Source: Dallia pectoralis (taxonomy: Eukaryota; Chordata; Actinopteri; Esociformes; Umbridae). From it: DNA of 64,000 nucleotides. The DNA is taken from the NCBI GenBank assembly GCA_029465975.1, contig CM055756.1:6420362-6484361 (forward strand). Reading direction: 5' to 3'. The position numbers and the translations under genes were made by a program. The notes below the pieces were generated by a model. That model saw only the letters and a list, made by a program, of their open reading frames with translations, made no database searches and was not told the origin of the DNA. Shown piece by piece: positions 25,201 through 37,700 of this stretch. Numbering within the stretch: the first letter of the stretch is position 1; every line of letters starts with the position of its first letter.

Positions 25201-28200
25201 AAGGACAATGCTGGACAACAGAAACACATGACCACCAGAGTAACACAAATAAAAAAACATACATACCTATGGTCTCTGCAAACTCCATGGTTGCAACAAC
25301 TGCCTCAACATCCGCTGGAAGAAGTAAAATAAAATAACATTAGTGCTTCCTCATGATGTAGGGATGTGATGTAGTGGTATCAAATATGAAACAAAAAAGT
25401 GCTCCTCCTGGCTACCACATCGCAGAGAACTCACAGTTCTTATTTGGCCCATCAAGGTCATGAAAACTAATCTCGCTCCCAGACACTTTTTGAGAAAACA
25501 TGCCAAACGTTGGAGTAAACAGTGTCTCAAACTTGTTTTGAGAAAGCAGTGATAATATATTAAAGCACCTAATATATTAATCTACCAAGAAACCCTCCCT
25601 TACACCATATTCTGTAGGCATGGTCTACAACCACAACAAACACCTGACCAAACAGCAGAGGCCAAACTTGATACTGTTCTGACCCTTAGTAGAACAGGCT
25701 CATAGCTTTACTGAAATCAGTTTGTTGGGATCAAATGCATACAGAAGATAGATTATTTAAAGAACTTTGCATTAATAGTTGGGCTAGGTGGGTGGCTTCG
25801 CTTTGGACATGGTTAATGTAAGTATGTTTGTGTACATACTTGCATCTAGCTTTCAATTAAACCAATTTTTTTTTAAATTCCCCATTTCTAAGGTCCACAG
25901 AAGAATATTTAAAATGGTTGATGTAGTACATATATGCTCTATGTGAGCATCCCACTAGCAAGGTACAAGGTTATACAAACGGCAACACCCGTTCACACTA
26001 TGTGTACTATAACAAACGGTTTGATAGTCATTAGTTTAACATCACTCAAGTGGTTAAATATATTTAGTATAAACATCCATTGGTGACCCTTGGTAAACAA
26101 TAAACGTACCTGCAAAAACCAGTTTGGCACGTTAATGGATAAGCTATGGTCAAATAATCATTTCTCTTGTGTTTTCCCCTGCTAATGTAATATATCACAA
26201 CATTAAGAGGAAGCACAGTTTTATGGTCAAAACGATTACTCAAATTTTCATAATATGATCAGTGCAACAATACTTTTCATTTTGGGTGGCTAGCTATCCA
26301 TGTTAGTCTGCAAAAAAAATCACACGTACGATTTGTTCACACTGCAGGTCTTGAAAGGGAAATCACCAAAAATGTCTTAATTTTCAAAATGTCATAAATC
26401 GATTGAAGTAATTATTGCACTGTCCCTCTAATCATACCACTCTCTCTCTATGAAAGGGCAAAAAACAAAGTGATTTCATACAATTTCAACAACGTTTATT
26501 TACCTGTAAACTAATGTTCTGTTACAAAGATACAACATTGTGCAACATCCGTCAATTGTGATGCATGCCATGTTATGGTGAGAAATGTTAGTAGAGGGTT
26601 CTACATTGTAGTTTTTTTCTAACATCACCTGCATAGTTGCCTCATGGGCTTACTGTGTACTTTATCTACACCAATTGTTTATGCAAGTAATGCTAAAAGC
26701 TGACAAATGACATGTGCTCACAATCAATCACAAATCAACCTTACAATGACAATATCAATCAATCACTAATCAACCTTACAATGACAATACCTTAAATTTC
26801 AGCGATAGAATATATATCAAAATATCACTTACAGATTAGTTCTAATGTTAGCAAATAATAAAATACCGTAAAATTTAGACGTTGGTATAGATGTGTAATA
26901 TTTCGGAGGGCAAGTTGTTTAAGTCAAATGGTGCCATCTTATCTTGACATTCCATGTTTAAATAGGAGGGGTATTGATGGCAAATAGAGGCAGGCAAAAC
27001 CCAAAGGATTGAAATACCAGAATGCATCTTAAAGTAATTAAATTCCGGGCCTGTGTTATAATTAAATGGTTTGATAAATATTAACTTCAGTAGATCAGAG
27101 TTTCTGACAGGTTAGTTTTTCTATTCCCAACAGCCAATCACTATATGCTCAACAGTTCTTATAGACTTTTCATCATCCACGTCACACCAGCAGACAACAC
27201 CAAGTACCATTTCCTCAACAAGTTGCCATCTCAAGCGCAATGTATGCGAGTTAAGGTAGTAGGTAACATTACGTTTGAATGACTACGATCAGATCCATTT
27301 TAAGTTAAAATGTTGTTGCTAACAATATCCTGCAATTAATTATATACATCAAACACGTACGGAGATAAAACGTGTCACGTGTTGTACTTCAAAAAATGCA
27401 TAGAAAACTGTCCAATGACAATGTATATTAACTATCAATTTCTGATAACAAAGCTCACAGACTGTCAGAGAACCCCCTCCCAAATAAAGAAATACGCACG
27501 CTGGGGCCTATGCAACTACCATAATACGCAAGTGCTGAATAAACAACTAAACATGCCAGATGATAGCTCAGATTGGCTACCTAATACATGCCTACCGGTA
27601 GTGTAGATAACGACAACTTATAACACCAGTACGGTAGATTGTGACGAAGTTACACACTGTCATGTACACGGCACGTGATTGGTTTAAACTGTAAAGTTCG
27701 TTATTCGCCGGCTAGCTTACTACTATTGGTTAAAGGAGCGTTACCTAGCAGCCGTTAACCTGGCTGCGACTGCGAGCTGCTTAGCTTACTACTATTGGTT
27801 TAAGAAACGTTACATAGCAGCCGTTAACCATCTGAGAGCTGCTTAACTAACTACTATTGGTTAAAATAGCGTTACCTAGCAGCCGTTAACCTGGCTGAGT
27901 GCTGCTTAACTTACTACTATTGGTTAAAAGAGCGTTACCTAGCAGCCGTTAACCTGGCTGAGAGCTGCTTAGCTTACTTCTATTGGTTAAAGGAACATTA
28001 CATAGCAGCCGTTAACCTGACTCAGAGCTGCTTAACTATTAGTTAAAGGAGCGTTACCTAGCAGCCGTTAACCTGGCTGAGACCTGCTTAGCTTTAGCCA
28101 ACTGTCGGTGTGTTACGTAGCTAGTTGGCTAACTTTAGCTTGGCAACATGCAAGTTCTGCGGCGAACAAACTGCCAAGCTAATGTTATTAACCGCAACTC

Positions 28201-28605
28201 TTTCGATTTTGGACAACTTGACATTAACTGGTCAGTTGTAAAAATTAACGAACTATCGGTAATTTAACCAACCGTTATTGTCATGCGTTACTATATAGAG
28301 TACGTACAATATAACAGCAGTAGATAGCGAACCTACTTAACGAAGTTAGCCTGCTAGCATGCTAGCCATGCTACATCTAGCCGAATGCCAACGTGACTGT
28401 GAGAGAACTTACCACCGGAATCGGTATCTTCCGAGGGGCCTTTATGTAAAAAGGACGGGACGAATTCGACGGCGTTTATGTTGGGGACAAACGGCTTGGC
28501 GTTCACGTTGAGGGCGGCGAATGCAGGGTCGAGTTTCCCGTCGACTGCGGCCTCCACATCGTCCTCTTGTTCCCAGGAATCCGGGGCAGCGTCTCTCGGG
28601 TCCAT
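13218..28605 (-). CDS. gspt1: Eukaryotic release factor 3a (eRF3a), GTP-binding subunit
   Basis: eRF3 is the GTPase partner of eRF1 in cytosolic translation termination. Coding exons: 28413-28605, 25267-25314, 21771-22016, 21394-21427, 20094-20171, 19824-20004, 19534-19688, 19208-19348, 18888-18981, 18520-18600, 15455-15628, 15275-15364, 14996-15164 and 13218-13270. They total 1,737 nt (578 aa) with all phases consistent. Exon 1 encodes the PABP-binding overlapping PAM2 motif (NVNAKPFVPNINAVEFVPSF). An acidic linker follows. The GTPase has G1 GHVDAGKST split over an intron, G3 DAPGHKS, G4 NKMD and G5 SGL. The eRF1-binding C-terminus ends in GRFTLRDEG-KTIAIGKV. The human glycine/serine-rich N-terminal stretch is absent. 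An in-frame 21-nt microexon (25140-25160) with good splice sites may be included in some transcripts. Introns 1, 2, 5 and 11 carry notable repeats. Identity is certain from near-identical conserved blocks. Confidence 0.97.
15605..16077 (-). repeat. 59-bp minisatellite copying the exon 12 3' splice site of gspt1
   Basis: Eight head-to-tail copies with a 59-bp period, shown by the pattern shifting one base per 60-base line. The first copy overlaps the real intron 11/exon 12 boundary at 15628/15629. Every other copy repeats the pyrimidine tract, the CTGTAG acceptor and about 24 nt of exon 12. Copies differ by only a few substitutions (for example cagtacc versus cagcacc), so the array is young or homogenised. 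Confidence 0.95.
16364..16640 (+). mobile_element. hAT-family element 5' end, in gspt1 intron 11
   Basis: Begins with 'tagggctgaatgattaatgg' followed by 'catttgcaacaatgtcgcaa', the terminal and subterminal sequence of a hAT family widespread in fish (TAGGGCTGCACGATTAAT type). No matching opposite end is found nearby, and a SINE interrupts it on the right. It is a truncated relic. A reverse-oriented end of the same family lies near 46523. Confidence 0.6.
16640..16755 (-). mobile_element. tRNA-derived SINE, reverse orientation
   Basis: The minus strand reads a B box ('cggttcaattcccag'), a core with 'cgccgttacaagtgagaat', and the tail 'cggcctacctggttaaataa' ending A-rich. It shares the 'catgatgtcct' segment and tail with the SINE at 4338-4470, so both belong to one family. 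Confidence 0.75.
20184..21276 (-). repeat. 27-bp minisatellite filling gspt1 intron 5
   Basis: About 40 copies of a 27-bp unit (plus strand: gagaggaggaggagcagtgt, then ggatagA-type spacer), with 3- to 6-bp GGA or GAA length variants toward the right. All length changes are multiples of three, so long open frames exist on both strands (up to 417 codons). These are artefacts. The array starts about 12 nt before the exon 6 acceptor and occupies about 90% of the 1,222-nt intron. In the transcript it is C/U-rich and has no AG. Confidence 0.97.
21490..21568 (-). mobile_element. tRNA-derived SINE head, in gspt1 intron 4
   Basis: The minus strand reads 'gcggccaagcggttagaag' (A-box-like) and 'aaaggttgttagattgattc' (B-box-like), the head of a salmonid-type SINE with a 'gggccagtaaccaaaaggtt' anticodon-arm region. 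The body and tail are missing or unrecognisable, so it is a fragment. Confidence 0.6.
23115..24610. mobile_element. Harbinger-like DNA transposon, complete ends, in gspt1 intron 2 region
   Basis: Element 23118-24607 (1,490 bp) is flanked by 3-bp TTA direct repeats at 23115-23117 and 24608-24610. The ends form terminal inverted repeats of about 53 bp beginning ggcccaatccgaatactccc, with only a few mismatches. Subterminal ACCCCTT motifs repeat on both sides. A 3-bp T-A-rich duplication fits the PIF/Harbinger superfamily. The interior has short frames (to 122 codons) that I do not recognise as transposase or Myb-like protein, so it is probably non-autonomous. Confidence 0.8.
25140..25160 (-). 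other. gspt1: Candidate 21-nt in-frame microexon of gspt1
   Basis: Minus-strand ...cctccag|TCTATGGCAAAG...|gtaagt. The block of 21 nt is flanked by a usable acceptor and a perfect donor, and it keeps the frame between exon 2 and the next exon, adding about VYGKDLQ. The protein is equally in frame without it, and the mammalian protein as I recall it lacks it. It may be an alternative exon or coincidence. Confidence 0.35.
27715..28095 (-). repeat. About 63-bp tandem repeat in gspt1 intron 1 with phased CCAAT boxes
   Basis: Six diverged copies built around 'tactactattggttaaa', 'gcgttacctagcagccgtta' and 'acctggctgagagctgctta'. Five copies keep ATTGG (inverted CCAAT) at nearly constant spacing, and all keep the CCGTTAAC core, which resembles a MYB site. 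The array ends about 320 bp downstream of the gspt1 coding exon 1. It may act as a regulatory array; this is inference. Confidence 0.85.
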
Positions 28606-31600
28606 CGTGGGTTTCTGCTAAATAATCACTACTACACTACTACTGACTGGGGTAAAGACTTGCGTTACGCAGTTGCCGAATTAGTAAGTGTCCGCCCCTA
28701 TGTCCCCCTCTTTCAGGTCACCCCGATAAAATTATTAAAACTAACCCTCCCTAACGTCTAATGTGTGTTTGGTTTACTTGAAATAAAACTGCCGGTATCT
28801 CTTATAACAGGGACGCAGGAAAAGGAGATTCGACTCAGCACTTGCAGCCAGTCCTCGTGTGCTGCTGACTCTCCCCTAACCAGATGGGAGCGACAACTAG
28901 TGATGCCTGGGACATGAAGTGCATTGCAGATGTCGGCCATTGATCTGATAAATGGGCTGGGGCCAGCGAGAAAACTACAATACCATATGCGTGAGAAGCA
29001 CACATTTTACGTCAAACTTCCGGACCTTTTCACACGTATAACATTTTTTTGTTCGGATTGGTAGCTGCACATATTTGGGCGGGACCCTTAAAGGCCGAAG
29101 TCATTGCTAGGATATACATTTTAAATCTACCATAAAAAACACCTGCATTCATATGTAGACGTTTTTCATAGCCCCGAGCCTCTGTGCAATAGCTATTTGC
29201 AAATTCTTGGCCAATGCTGTCTTTGGACTTTTTTACGAGAGAGAAACGTGCCTTATAATACATTATCACTCCCATGCCTCTTCAGTTTGGGCTCTTAGTA
29301 CCTCCAGGCACCGGATAAGCCGAGAGTCTTTAGTGTTGGAGTTCAATACGCAACAACATTCTCGACCCTTTATTAGTTTTTACAATGCAAACTTTTTATA
29401 GGCTAAATTTGGAAACCTATATTAAAATGATTGGTTCTCAAAGCATATACATTGGCAAATGTAATGTTTCCTCCCAATTTATTAACTCTCCATAAGCAAT
29501 TTGTATTTGATTTTCACTGTTACGATGGAAAAGTACACTTGTCAGTTAATCATTAGCTCAGTCCTTGAAATAAAGCATGTAGGGGCTGCTATTTACTCAA
29601 TTCCCTTTAACTCACACATATTTTATTACTTTCTTGTTCAAACCACAAGAAGCTCAGTCTCTGGAAATGTACATTCATTCAACATTGATTTAAATATCTA
29701 AATTATTTTAATCAATTGCTGTCACTATGATGAAACCCGTTTGACATTGATATTCAAGAATCCCGGCAAATTATTCATGACACAATGGTTTTATTTCATA
29801 TTTTATTAAACCTGATTGGAGCTGATACATCTTCCTATTCCATTAAAATAAATTCATAACAGTGCTTTAAAACATCTTTAAGAAACAGGCACTGAACTTC
29901 AGTGAGATTAGTGCAGTCCTTCAACCACCGTAGTCCCATTAACGCAGGCATTTAACCTCAGCAAGAACATTTCAACCCTCTACATCTCAGATGTATCAAA
30001 AATAACGCTTTCAGTTAAACAACATGTATTAAATAGCAGTTTCTCCATTTAAATAAGTGGATTATTGCACCAGAATTGCTGATCAGGAGCAGAATTAAAA
30101 GCAACATGTTCCAAAACATGTTTAGAACATAAAAACTGAATTACAACCATACAGTAAAGTGATAATGACAGAGCCATATAACATAACCCATATACCAACA
30201 TACAACAGATGGAAATTATATTTCATGTTTAATGTTCTATGATTATTTCTGATATTCTTTTCAGAAACAAGTATGTATCTCCATTAGCTCATTTAAATCT
30301 GTTTATGCTTTGGATATAAAAAACAAATGTATAAATGGCACAATGCTGTACAGTAGATGCAAAGGCAGTACGAAGAGAAGAGTCATTTCATTTGTCGTCA
30401 TCATGTAATTTGTCTCTAAGTTATTAAGCTTCTCCCAAAGGTGCTGACTGTAGCAGAGTTATGAGATGTCAACAAAGATGTAACACATATAAGTTTAATG
30501 TTTAACCCATAAGAGGTAACATGTTAACATAAACCCAGATCCTTGGTATAGAGCTTAAGGAACCGATCTGAAATCATATAATGTTCATATCAAGTCAGAA
30601 ATCATCATCAAAACAGTTAAAGTAAAACATTTTTAAAATTATAATCAAATTAAGAAAAGAAATTATTAGTGAAAAGGGCTGTGAGTATTAAATAGGGTGG
30701 TCTCACACTAATGGACAGAACCAGTGCAATAAAGCAGTTTTTCTCTTATCTTTTTATAAACAACCCTGCATCAAACCAGCCTATTTAATTTGAAAATATG
30801 CACCCATCTGTCCAGGCATTATAATAGTTACAACTGACTTTCACAATAAATATCTCAACATACAGTATAGAAGTGTCTTGTCAAAGAATAAACATTTTCA
30901 ATCAAGTTAAACCAACGGTGGACAAAAGACAATGTATGTCCCATAGGTTGCTCGTCCCAATTGACAACATTCATACAAAATAAAACAGTACACACAAAAC
31001 AAACTTCATAACGTGTAGGGGATCATTCAACAAACTCTGGACGGACCATAAGGGTAGTGTACATACTGTACACATTTTCGAAGGTCAGACGTAAGCATGT
31101 GTTATTTGTTGTTCAATTCATATTGTGCCTTCCTTTTCTGTTACTGTTTATGATGCCAAATGAGCAGACAGAAATACAAGGGTTGTACTTCAGTCCAGAT
31201 AATATACGTGTATTATTTCCAGTGTAAGTCACATGTTACTTGGCTTGCATATAAGCTGCTTTACCATGAGGCCATGACAAGAGACGGATGAAGTAGAATG
31301 GAGTCTATGATCTAGAAAGCCCACAGACAACCCTTATTTTACCCCCAGCCTATCTATGCATTTCCTTCTTAACCAGAGTCCTTAGATAGTACAGAGCACT
31401 AAGGGGTCAGTTAGACTTTTACATTAATATGTATTAACTCACTGGATGACTGAGTATTTTTTAGAGATGTTCTCTGGACTGCTGTGAAAACAACGCTTTC
31501 CCCCTTGTTTGAAGACTTTCTCAAATCCTGATCCCATTCCTCTGTTCTAAACGCTTGCTCTCACAGTCCTCAAAACTGAAAAGACTAAAGAAAATAAATA

Positions 31601-31766
31601 CAACAATAGCACTCTCTACCTGTCTGGTAGGTTATGTAATGCTTTTGCAATTACTTAATCTCTTATTCTGTCTATAGTCCCTTCAAATCTACAAGGCCCA
31701 AGAGGCAAGGGAATAGAGAAGGGAATAAAGTCCTGCTCTAGAACACTTGCTAAACTGGGTGCTGTC
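28606..31766. other. gspt1 promoter region and probable pdxdc1 3' UTR
   Basis: The gspt1 start lies at 28605, so its promoter should lie within about 28.6-29.0 kb, where I see no clear TATA box. The pdxdc1 stop is at 31767. Two overlapping minus-strand AATAAA signals at 29790-29807 could close a 3' UTR of about 2 kb. The AT-rich, repeat-free content of 29.8-31.7 kb is compatible with this. No coding exon is seen. Confidence 0.4.
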
Positions 31767-34700
31767 TTATCTGCCTGTATCGTCCTCCTGTGTCTTCTCT
31801 ACGGCTGGTTGGATCTCATGTTGTGTCTTCTCCATACCCCCTTCCTCTGACCCCGTCCCACCTCCCTCCTGCTGCTGCTGCATAGCCTCAGGTTCAGGTA
31901 GATTTTGGGAGATCAGTGGAGGTACTTCATGATTGTGAGGCACCGGAGGTCTCTCAAGGGTCTCAGCCATTGGTTCGTCCAGCTTTTGGACACCAGGTGG
32001 GGTGGGTATGGAGGGTGGATGGACCCCTTCTCTGGAGAGATCTTCTGCTTGGCCCACAGAGCTCGTCTCACTGTGGGAATCAGAGCCAATGCGCCGAAAC
32101 AACCTCTGACCTGCAAGTGGAGGAGGCAAAGATGAGAGGGAAATAGTCCGAATAGAGTGAGGGTGGCATTGTAAGCAGGTATTTGGTTGTGTCATTGCAT
32201 TCTAGCGTAATTTCAGAGGCCTAGTCTATAGACATGCAGCAATCGTAAACTTTCCCATATGGAGTGGCAGTGAATAGATAAGAGTTGCGTGTACATTTGT
32301 ATATTAGAAGAATAGATTCTATAGATTCTGTGGCCATACCTGGCAGTCGTTTGGCAGAAACGTTTGTGGTTTCTGGCGATGCCAGAACACCGGTCTGGGC
32401 CTTTATTGAGTAGGTGGGCTCTGTGGTGTCTAGGGAACCTTCGACAAACACACAGACAACATTTATTAATTTATTTATTTTAATTGAAAACGTTTTTTCC
32501 CAAACATTCAACCCTAATCCTAATCTTAACTGTAGTCCAAATCCCAAAGCCTCAAACAAATCGATAAGCCTACCATAACCCTTTGAGGTTAGGATCTTTT
32601 ACCATAGAAAGGCAAAGGAAATGAGTAAACACACATACCTGCGGCCAGGTTAAATGTCCTGCCCTTTACAGTGCTCTGGAACGGAGAAAACCAGTTCAAC
32701 ATGGAGCCAACCAGAGGAATCTGCCTCAACACACCCTGGGAAATAGAGATGGCGCCAAATAAGTCAGTCCATAAATTATGCATATATTTAAAGTATATAA
32801 TATATAACCATGTTTGTTCATCTGTTTATTTGGTGACCTCTTGAGACCTAACCCTAAGCCCAAAACATAACTTAAATAACTTAAACGTTATGCTTGACCT
32901 AAACATACCACTCAATTCTAAATGACCAAAACCTAAAAGTAACCACACTTGTATAACTATTGTGGATTTGTTTGTTAACCAAACCTGTTGTTGTGAAAAC
33001 ATTACAGGGAACTATCTCTTAGGTTTTACTATCGTTCTGGAGACATCAGGTCCCCGTGTGTACATGTAGACCCGGAACCCACGCACGTAAAACTGGAACG
33101 TAAACACACACCTCTTCCATGAGTTTCTCTTCATTGGCTTTCTGGAGTTGCAGCTCTGCTTCCTGGATGCCTTTTCTCACCACCTCTGTCATGTTTTCCA
33201 ATAGCTGACAACGTTTCACATAAAGAAAAGAGTCACAACCAAATCTATTCAATGAAACTTTCCACAGATTTTTGTTATCTTTTACATGTCTGTTCATGAT
33301 ACGGAATTTGCATTATTTAGATTTCTGAAAAAGCAAGTGTGAAATGCCATCCAACCCTGACTGAAATTGATCCTGGACCTGTGTAAATCACAAGTCCTAG
33401 ATCCAGCCCCAGAGTACAAGGTATTGAGTTGCGTGGAACTGAACAAGGTAGACGGCTAACGTTCCGTAGAATGTGCATCTCGCAAATCACATCCTGACTC
33501 GGTTACTTTCCGGTCTTGTCAAAGTAAAAGAGTAGAATCAACCTCTTAAACGAAGGCTTAAACCAGGGAACCAAATTCCATATTGAAACAACCTTAAATA
33601 CAATCTGAAATAATGGAAAAAAAACATTATAATAATCGAGAAGAGACAGACATTTTGGTGGTAAACACAGGAAAAGCAGAATTACCCTGCCACTCTCTTC
33701 CAAGTCCCTCCCCAGGGAGGCTATCGTATCCACCAGCTCTGACACATCCAGGTCCTCTGTTGCCATGCCAATAAATATGCAATCCTTCTCCTGTCCGAAC
33801 TCTGGGCCTGAGGTTTAAAGAAAGGTAGGTTAAAGGGTAAAGTGTGCAGAATCGGAACTAGTTTTTAACATGTCCTTGATCATGGGGGCAAGATATCCAG
33901 GTGTAAAATTGCTGTTGTCAGGTACAGTACTCACCTGTGGAGAAGTTGAAGTCTGCATCCAGATCCCCAAGTTTCTTCAGCAGCTCACTGTTGATCTTCT
34001 CTACCTCCTGCTGCTTTTTCCTGTCGTCCATCTCTTCACTCCTCGGCTCATATCTGAGTGAAGACACAGTTATTGTGTTTGAGTGACCTTGGTTTAAGCG
34101 TACAGATGAAATTTACAGTTGCAAATCTAACTGTACGGAAATAGCCCAGTGTTTTGGTCAATTATTTCAGTGAATGCGTTCAAATATTATATAGTGGGAA
34201 AACACAGTGGATTAATAATAAATAACGAAAACCCATGTTTAAGCCCTTTCTAATGCCCGTCTCATTTGCAAAAAAAATATCACAAACACAACCTACTCCT
34301 ACTTTTTCTTCTTCACAACCATCATGTTTGTTGTTACTGTAAATATTGACTGAATTACACCTTTAACTTAACTCTGTTCCTGGATGCGATGTATTACTAT
34401 AAGCTGTTAAGACAATACCCAGTGGTGACATCTTCTGGTCAGGAATAAATATCACCTGGCTTTTACATTTATATAACGGGACCTTACATTCACATGCTCA
34501 AATATGAATGTTCAAGTCATTGACCAGTCAGCGGTTTCATTTGTTTCTCTAGTAAAAAAATAACACATTTTTCTAAGACCTTGGAAACTATAGCATTGGC
34601 TAAGATTCCAATTGCACTTATACTAAATGCAAAACCCACTTGAATGGAGGTTTTTTTACCTGACAGCTCCCAGGCCAGGCCAACTGAGGTCCTGTATGTA

Positions 34701-37700
34701 ACTCAGGGCAGAGTGGCGGTAGACTTCCTCCCTGAAGTCCTGTCTGAGACGCAGTGTACAGCTTAGCACAGGAACCAGCTCAGTCAACTGCTCCACCAGG
34801 AGATCCACATCACAACACTGGGTCCCTAGGACTGGGAGGGCAAAGGTCAGTCAGTTACCGTGCCAATATTAAGAAAGAAATACCGGAATTACGACCGCTA
34901 TAGTGAGTCCTTCATTTGATTCACAGGATAAGGTTTTACCTGCTGCGGTCATAAGTGGGGAGAAACGGACACAGGTGCCCTCCTCCTCCAGCTCCACTAC
35001 ATCTACCCCGCTGGCAGGTACCAGCTGTGCCAACCGCTCACCTAGCTACAGACAGTCAAGAAATAAATACATGACTCAAATCGTTCCCGCGTATTGTGTC
35101 ACTCATTAAATGCGTATAGAAATGCTCACCCATCGGTTTAGACTATCGATCACTTCTCTCTCCCCAGTAACGTAGCCCTCCACAGAGCCTCCGCTGGATG
35201 CTGAGTAAGAGGACAGGGAGAGAGCAGGCTTAGCGATAATACTTACTATTAGCTACATATAACCTCTTTCCACAGGCTATAGCACACGACACATACAAGC
35301 CTGACATAACTGCTATTAGGGATTGCTTTAGTGATTCAAATGTTGTCATCTTTGATATTGGAAGATGGAGCTGTATTTACCCTGTTTGATACATATCTGT
35401 GTCTAACCAGGACCACCTTGCCTGACCCAGCCACTTAACAACACAAAGAGAAGCTAAACATCTACTAGCCTGAAGCAGTCAATGCAATTATCCTTCTACA
35501 AGCTAGCTGAGTAGTTACTGTAGCTTAGATATATTATTACAAATAACTGTTTTAATGGACCAGCAACGGCATCAAGCTGGGCAGTATTGATTAAAACAGC
35601 ACAGCTCAGCTGGCTCAGCAGTCTTCTATCAAAATTACAACATGGCGATTAGTGCATCGCTACACAAGACACACAGGGGAAGGTGTAATGGAAGATTATT
35701 GGTCGGTAGACTAAGCCAATTAAGAAATTGTCTTTCGTGCTAGGAATGTCTCACAACATACTTATTCAGTTAATGAAGGCCATGACTGATGCTTTGCTCC
35801 ACCAAAACGCATTTGGGCAGAGGTGTCTTAGAACAACATGTCATATAATGACCCGTCCATGCCAAATGAAAACACACTATACGCGTAGCAGAATCAGAGA
35901 GTAGTTATAGAAATAGAACCATCAATTAGTCACTCACCCGCACTGGTCTCTTGACTGAACCTAAACACCACTACTGGAGAGTTGATCTCATCCTCAACCT
36001 GCGGCAAAGAATAGATAAGTAAGAGACACTTCCAGAAAGCAGAGGTTTCCCACACCCAAACTACATAACAGATGATTTCTAAACATCTCTTGTTGTCTTT
36101 ACCATGCAAACAGGGATACTTTGAGGCTCGGTTCCCAATAGAACACTTATTTCCTACACTGTGCACTATTGTTGATAATAAATAGTGCACTAGGTATGGG
36201 AATTGGGTGACACGTGGGAATCAACCTGTGGGAATGGCCTTGAATGGCCTGAGATGTGTGTGATATGATGCTGTGAGCATGCCAGGGTTTGGAACACATG
36301 CCTATTAAGCAGTCAACTGGTCTACAAGGGGGATGCTCTTTAATTCTCTCACAAAGGCTTGTTGCAGAATTTGACCCCTTGGTGACCCCTTGCACTATCA
36401 ATCAAAACAAGTCTTGATTGGCAACAGCGCCATCCTATTAGCGGAGTTCCTTTTTTATACATGCAGTTCGGATTTTAACTAATTTGTTTAGCAACAGACA
36501 CTTTCTGACATATCTCTTGTATGCATGAGCCATGACCCCTGCTACATGTGTGTGTGTGTGTGGGGGCAACGAAAACCCTCAATTTGAGATGTCTCAAAGA
36601 GTTCCTCTTAAAGCATTTGAGTGGATTAACATGGTTGTGATGGATTGAGAGAGAGAACGGGAGCAGGAAAGACAGAAGGGAGCAGGCAGGGGTCAGAGGA
36701 TTGGTCCCACCTACAATAGAGAGAATGAGAGAGCCCAGCACGTCCCGTAGAGAGGCCCCTGAGATGGGCGGGAACGGAGAGAGAGACATCACACCCTGTA
36801 ATCAAGGCAACCCAACAGCTTACCAACTAGAGTTTACAAACATCACATGACAATCACTGCAACTAGAACTACCTTAACTCCCTAATTCGGTTCAAGTTAA
36901 GTGAGAAGGTAAGTACACTGGCTGGAAAGCAGTCATTTCTGGTTATATATTTGGGCATGTAATATTCGCTTTAACACTACTGACACCCCCAGTTACAAAC
37001 ACACTGGGAACACATTGTTCCGGTAGTTGTAGTTCTCACACTGGTTTTGGCTGCAGTAGCTTCTTGATGTGTTTTTGAGAGCAGTGGCATTCCTGACTTC
37101 TAGTTTAGTTTGTGCTTTTCTTTCTGACCGGTTTCTGCTTTTCTTTTGTTTGGGGCAAAGAAGGCTTGAAAATCACTTGATGTTTAACTGAGGATTCTTG
37201 GAGACTTCTATGAGAATATTTCAGTCAGGTCTTGGTTAGAATTTGGACAACCTGTCCTATGTAGATTACTATTTATAGATGATACAGTACCATGGTGGAC
37301 TCACTGTTACAAAGGCTCTGTTTCTTTTCGATGGTCAAATGGAAGATATTCAGGTTTATCTTAGTCAGGCAGATCCTGATAAATACAGCTTAAAACATCA
37401 CATATGCTCATCTTTCATTCTATTAAATTGTTGTCTAAGTTTAATCAAATGTCGCATTTCTCATTTGACACAAATAATATATATATTTGTTATGCCGCTA
37501 CCTTATTTTATTGTGCTTGCTTGCACACACGATAAACCTTGCTACCCAGACTGGCCTTGGTGTATCGCGCGTCACTCATTTGCTCGTGCGGGTGAGACGT
37601 GTGGCTGCTTTTTTTTTTCTTCGTCGGAGTTCAACAGCTACCGCGATATTTCTTGTCAAGGGTAACATTTGCATTATAGATGCCCCTGCCACTTTAAAAT

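Noticed and set aside
36475..36792. Minus-strand ORF of 105 codons as an extra pdxdc1 exon
   Set aside because: Exons 13 and 14 already join in phase and match the family sequence; inserting this frame would add unrelated low-complexity residues.
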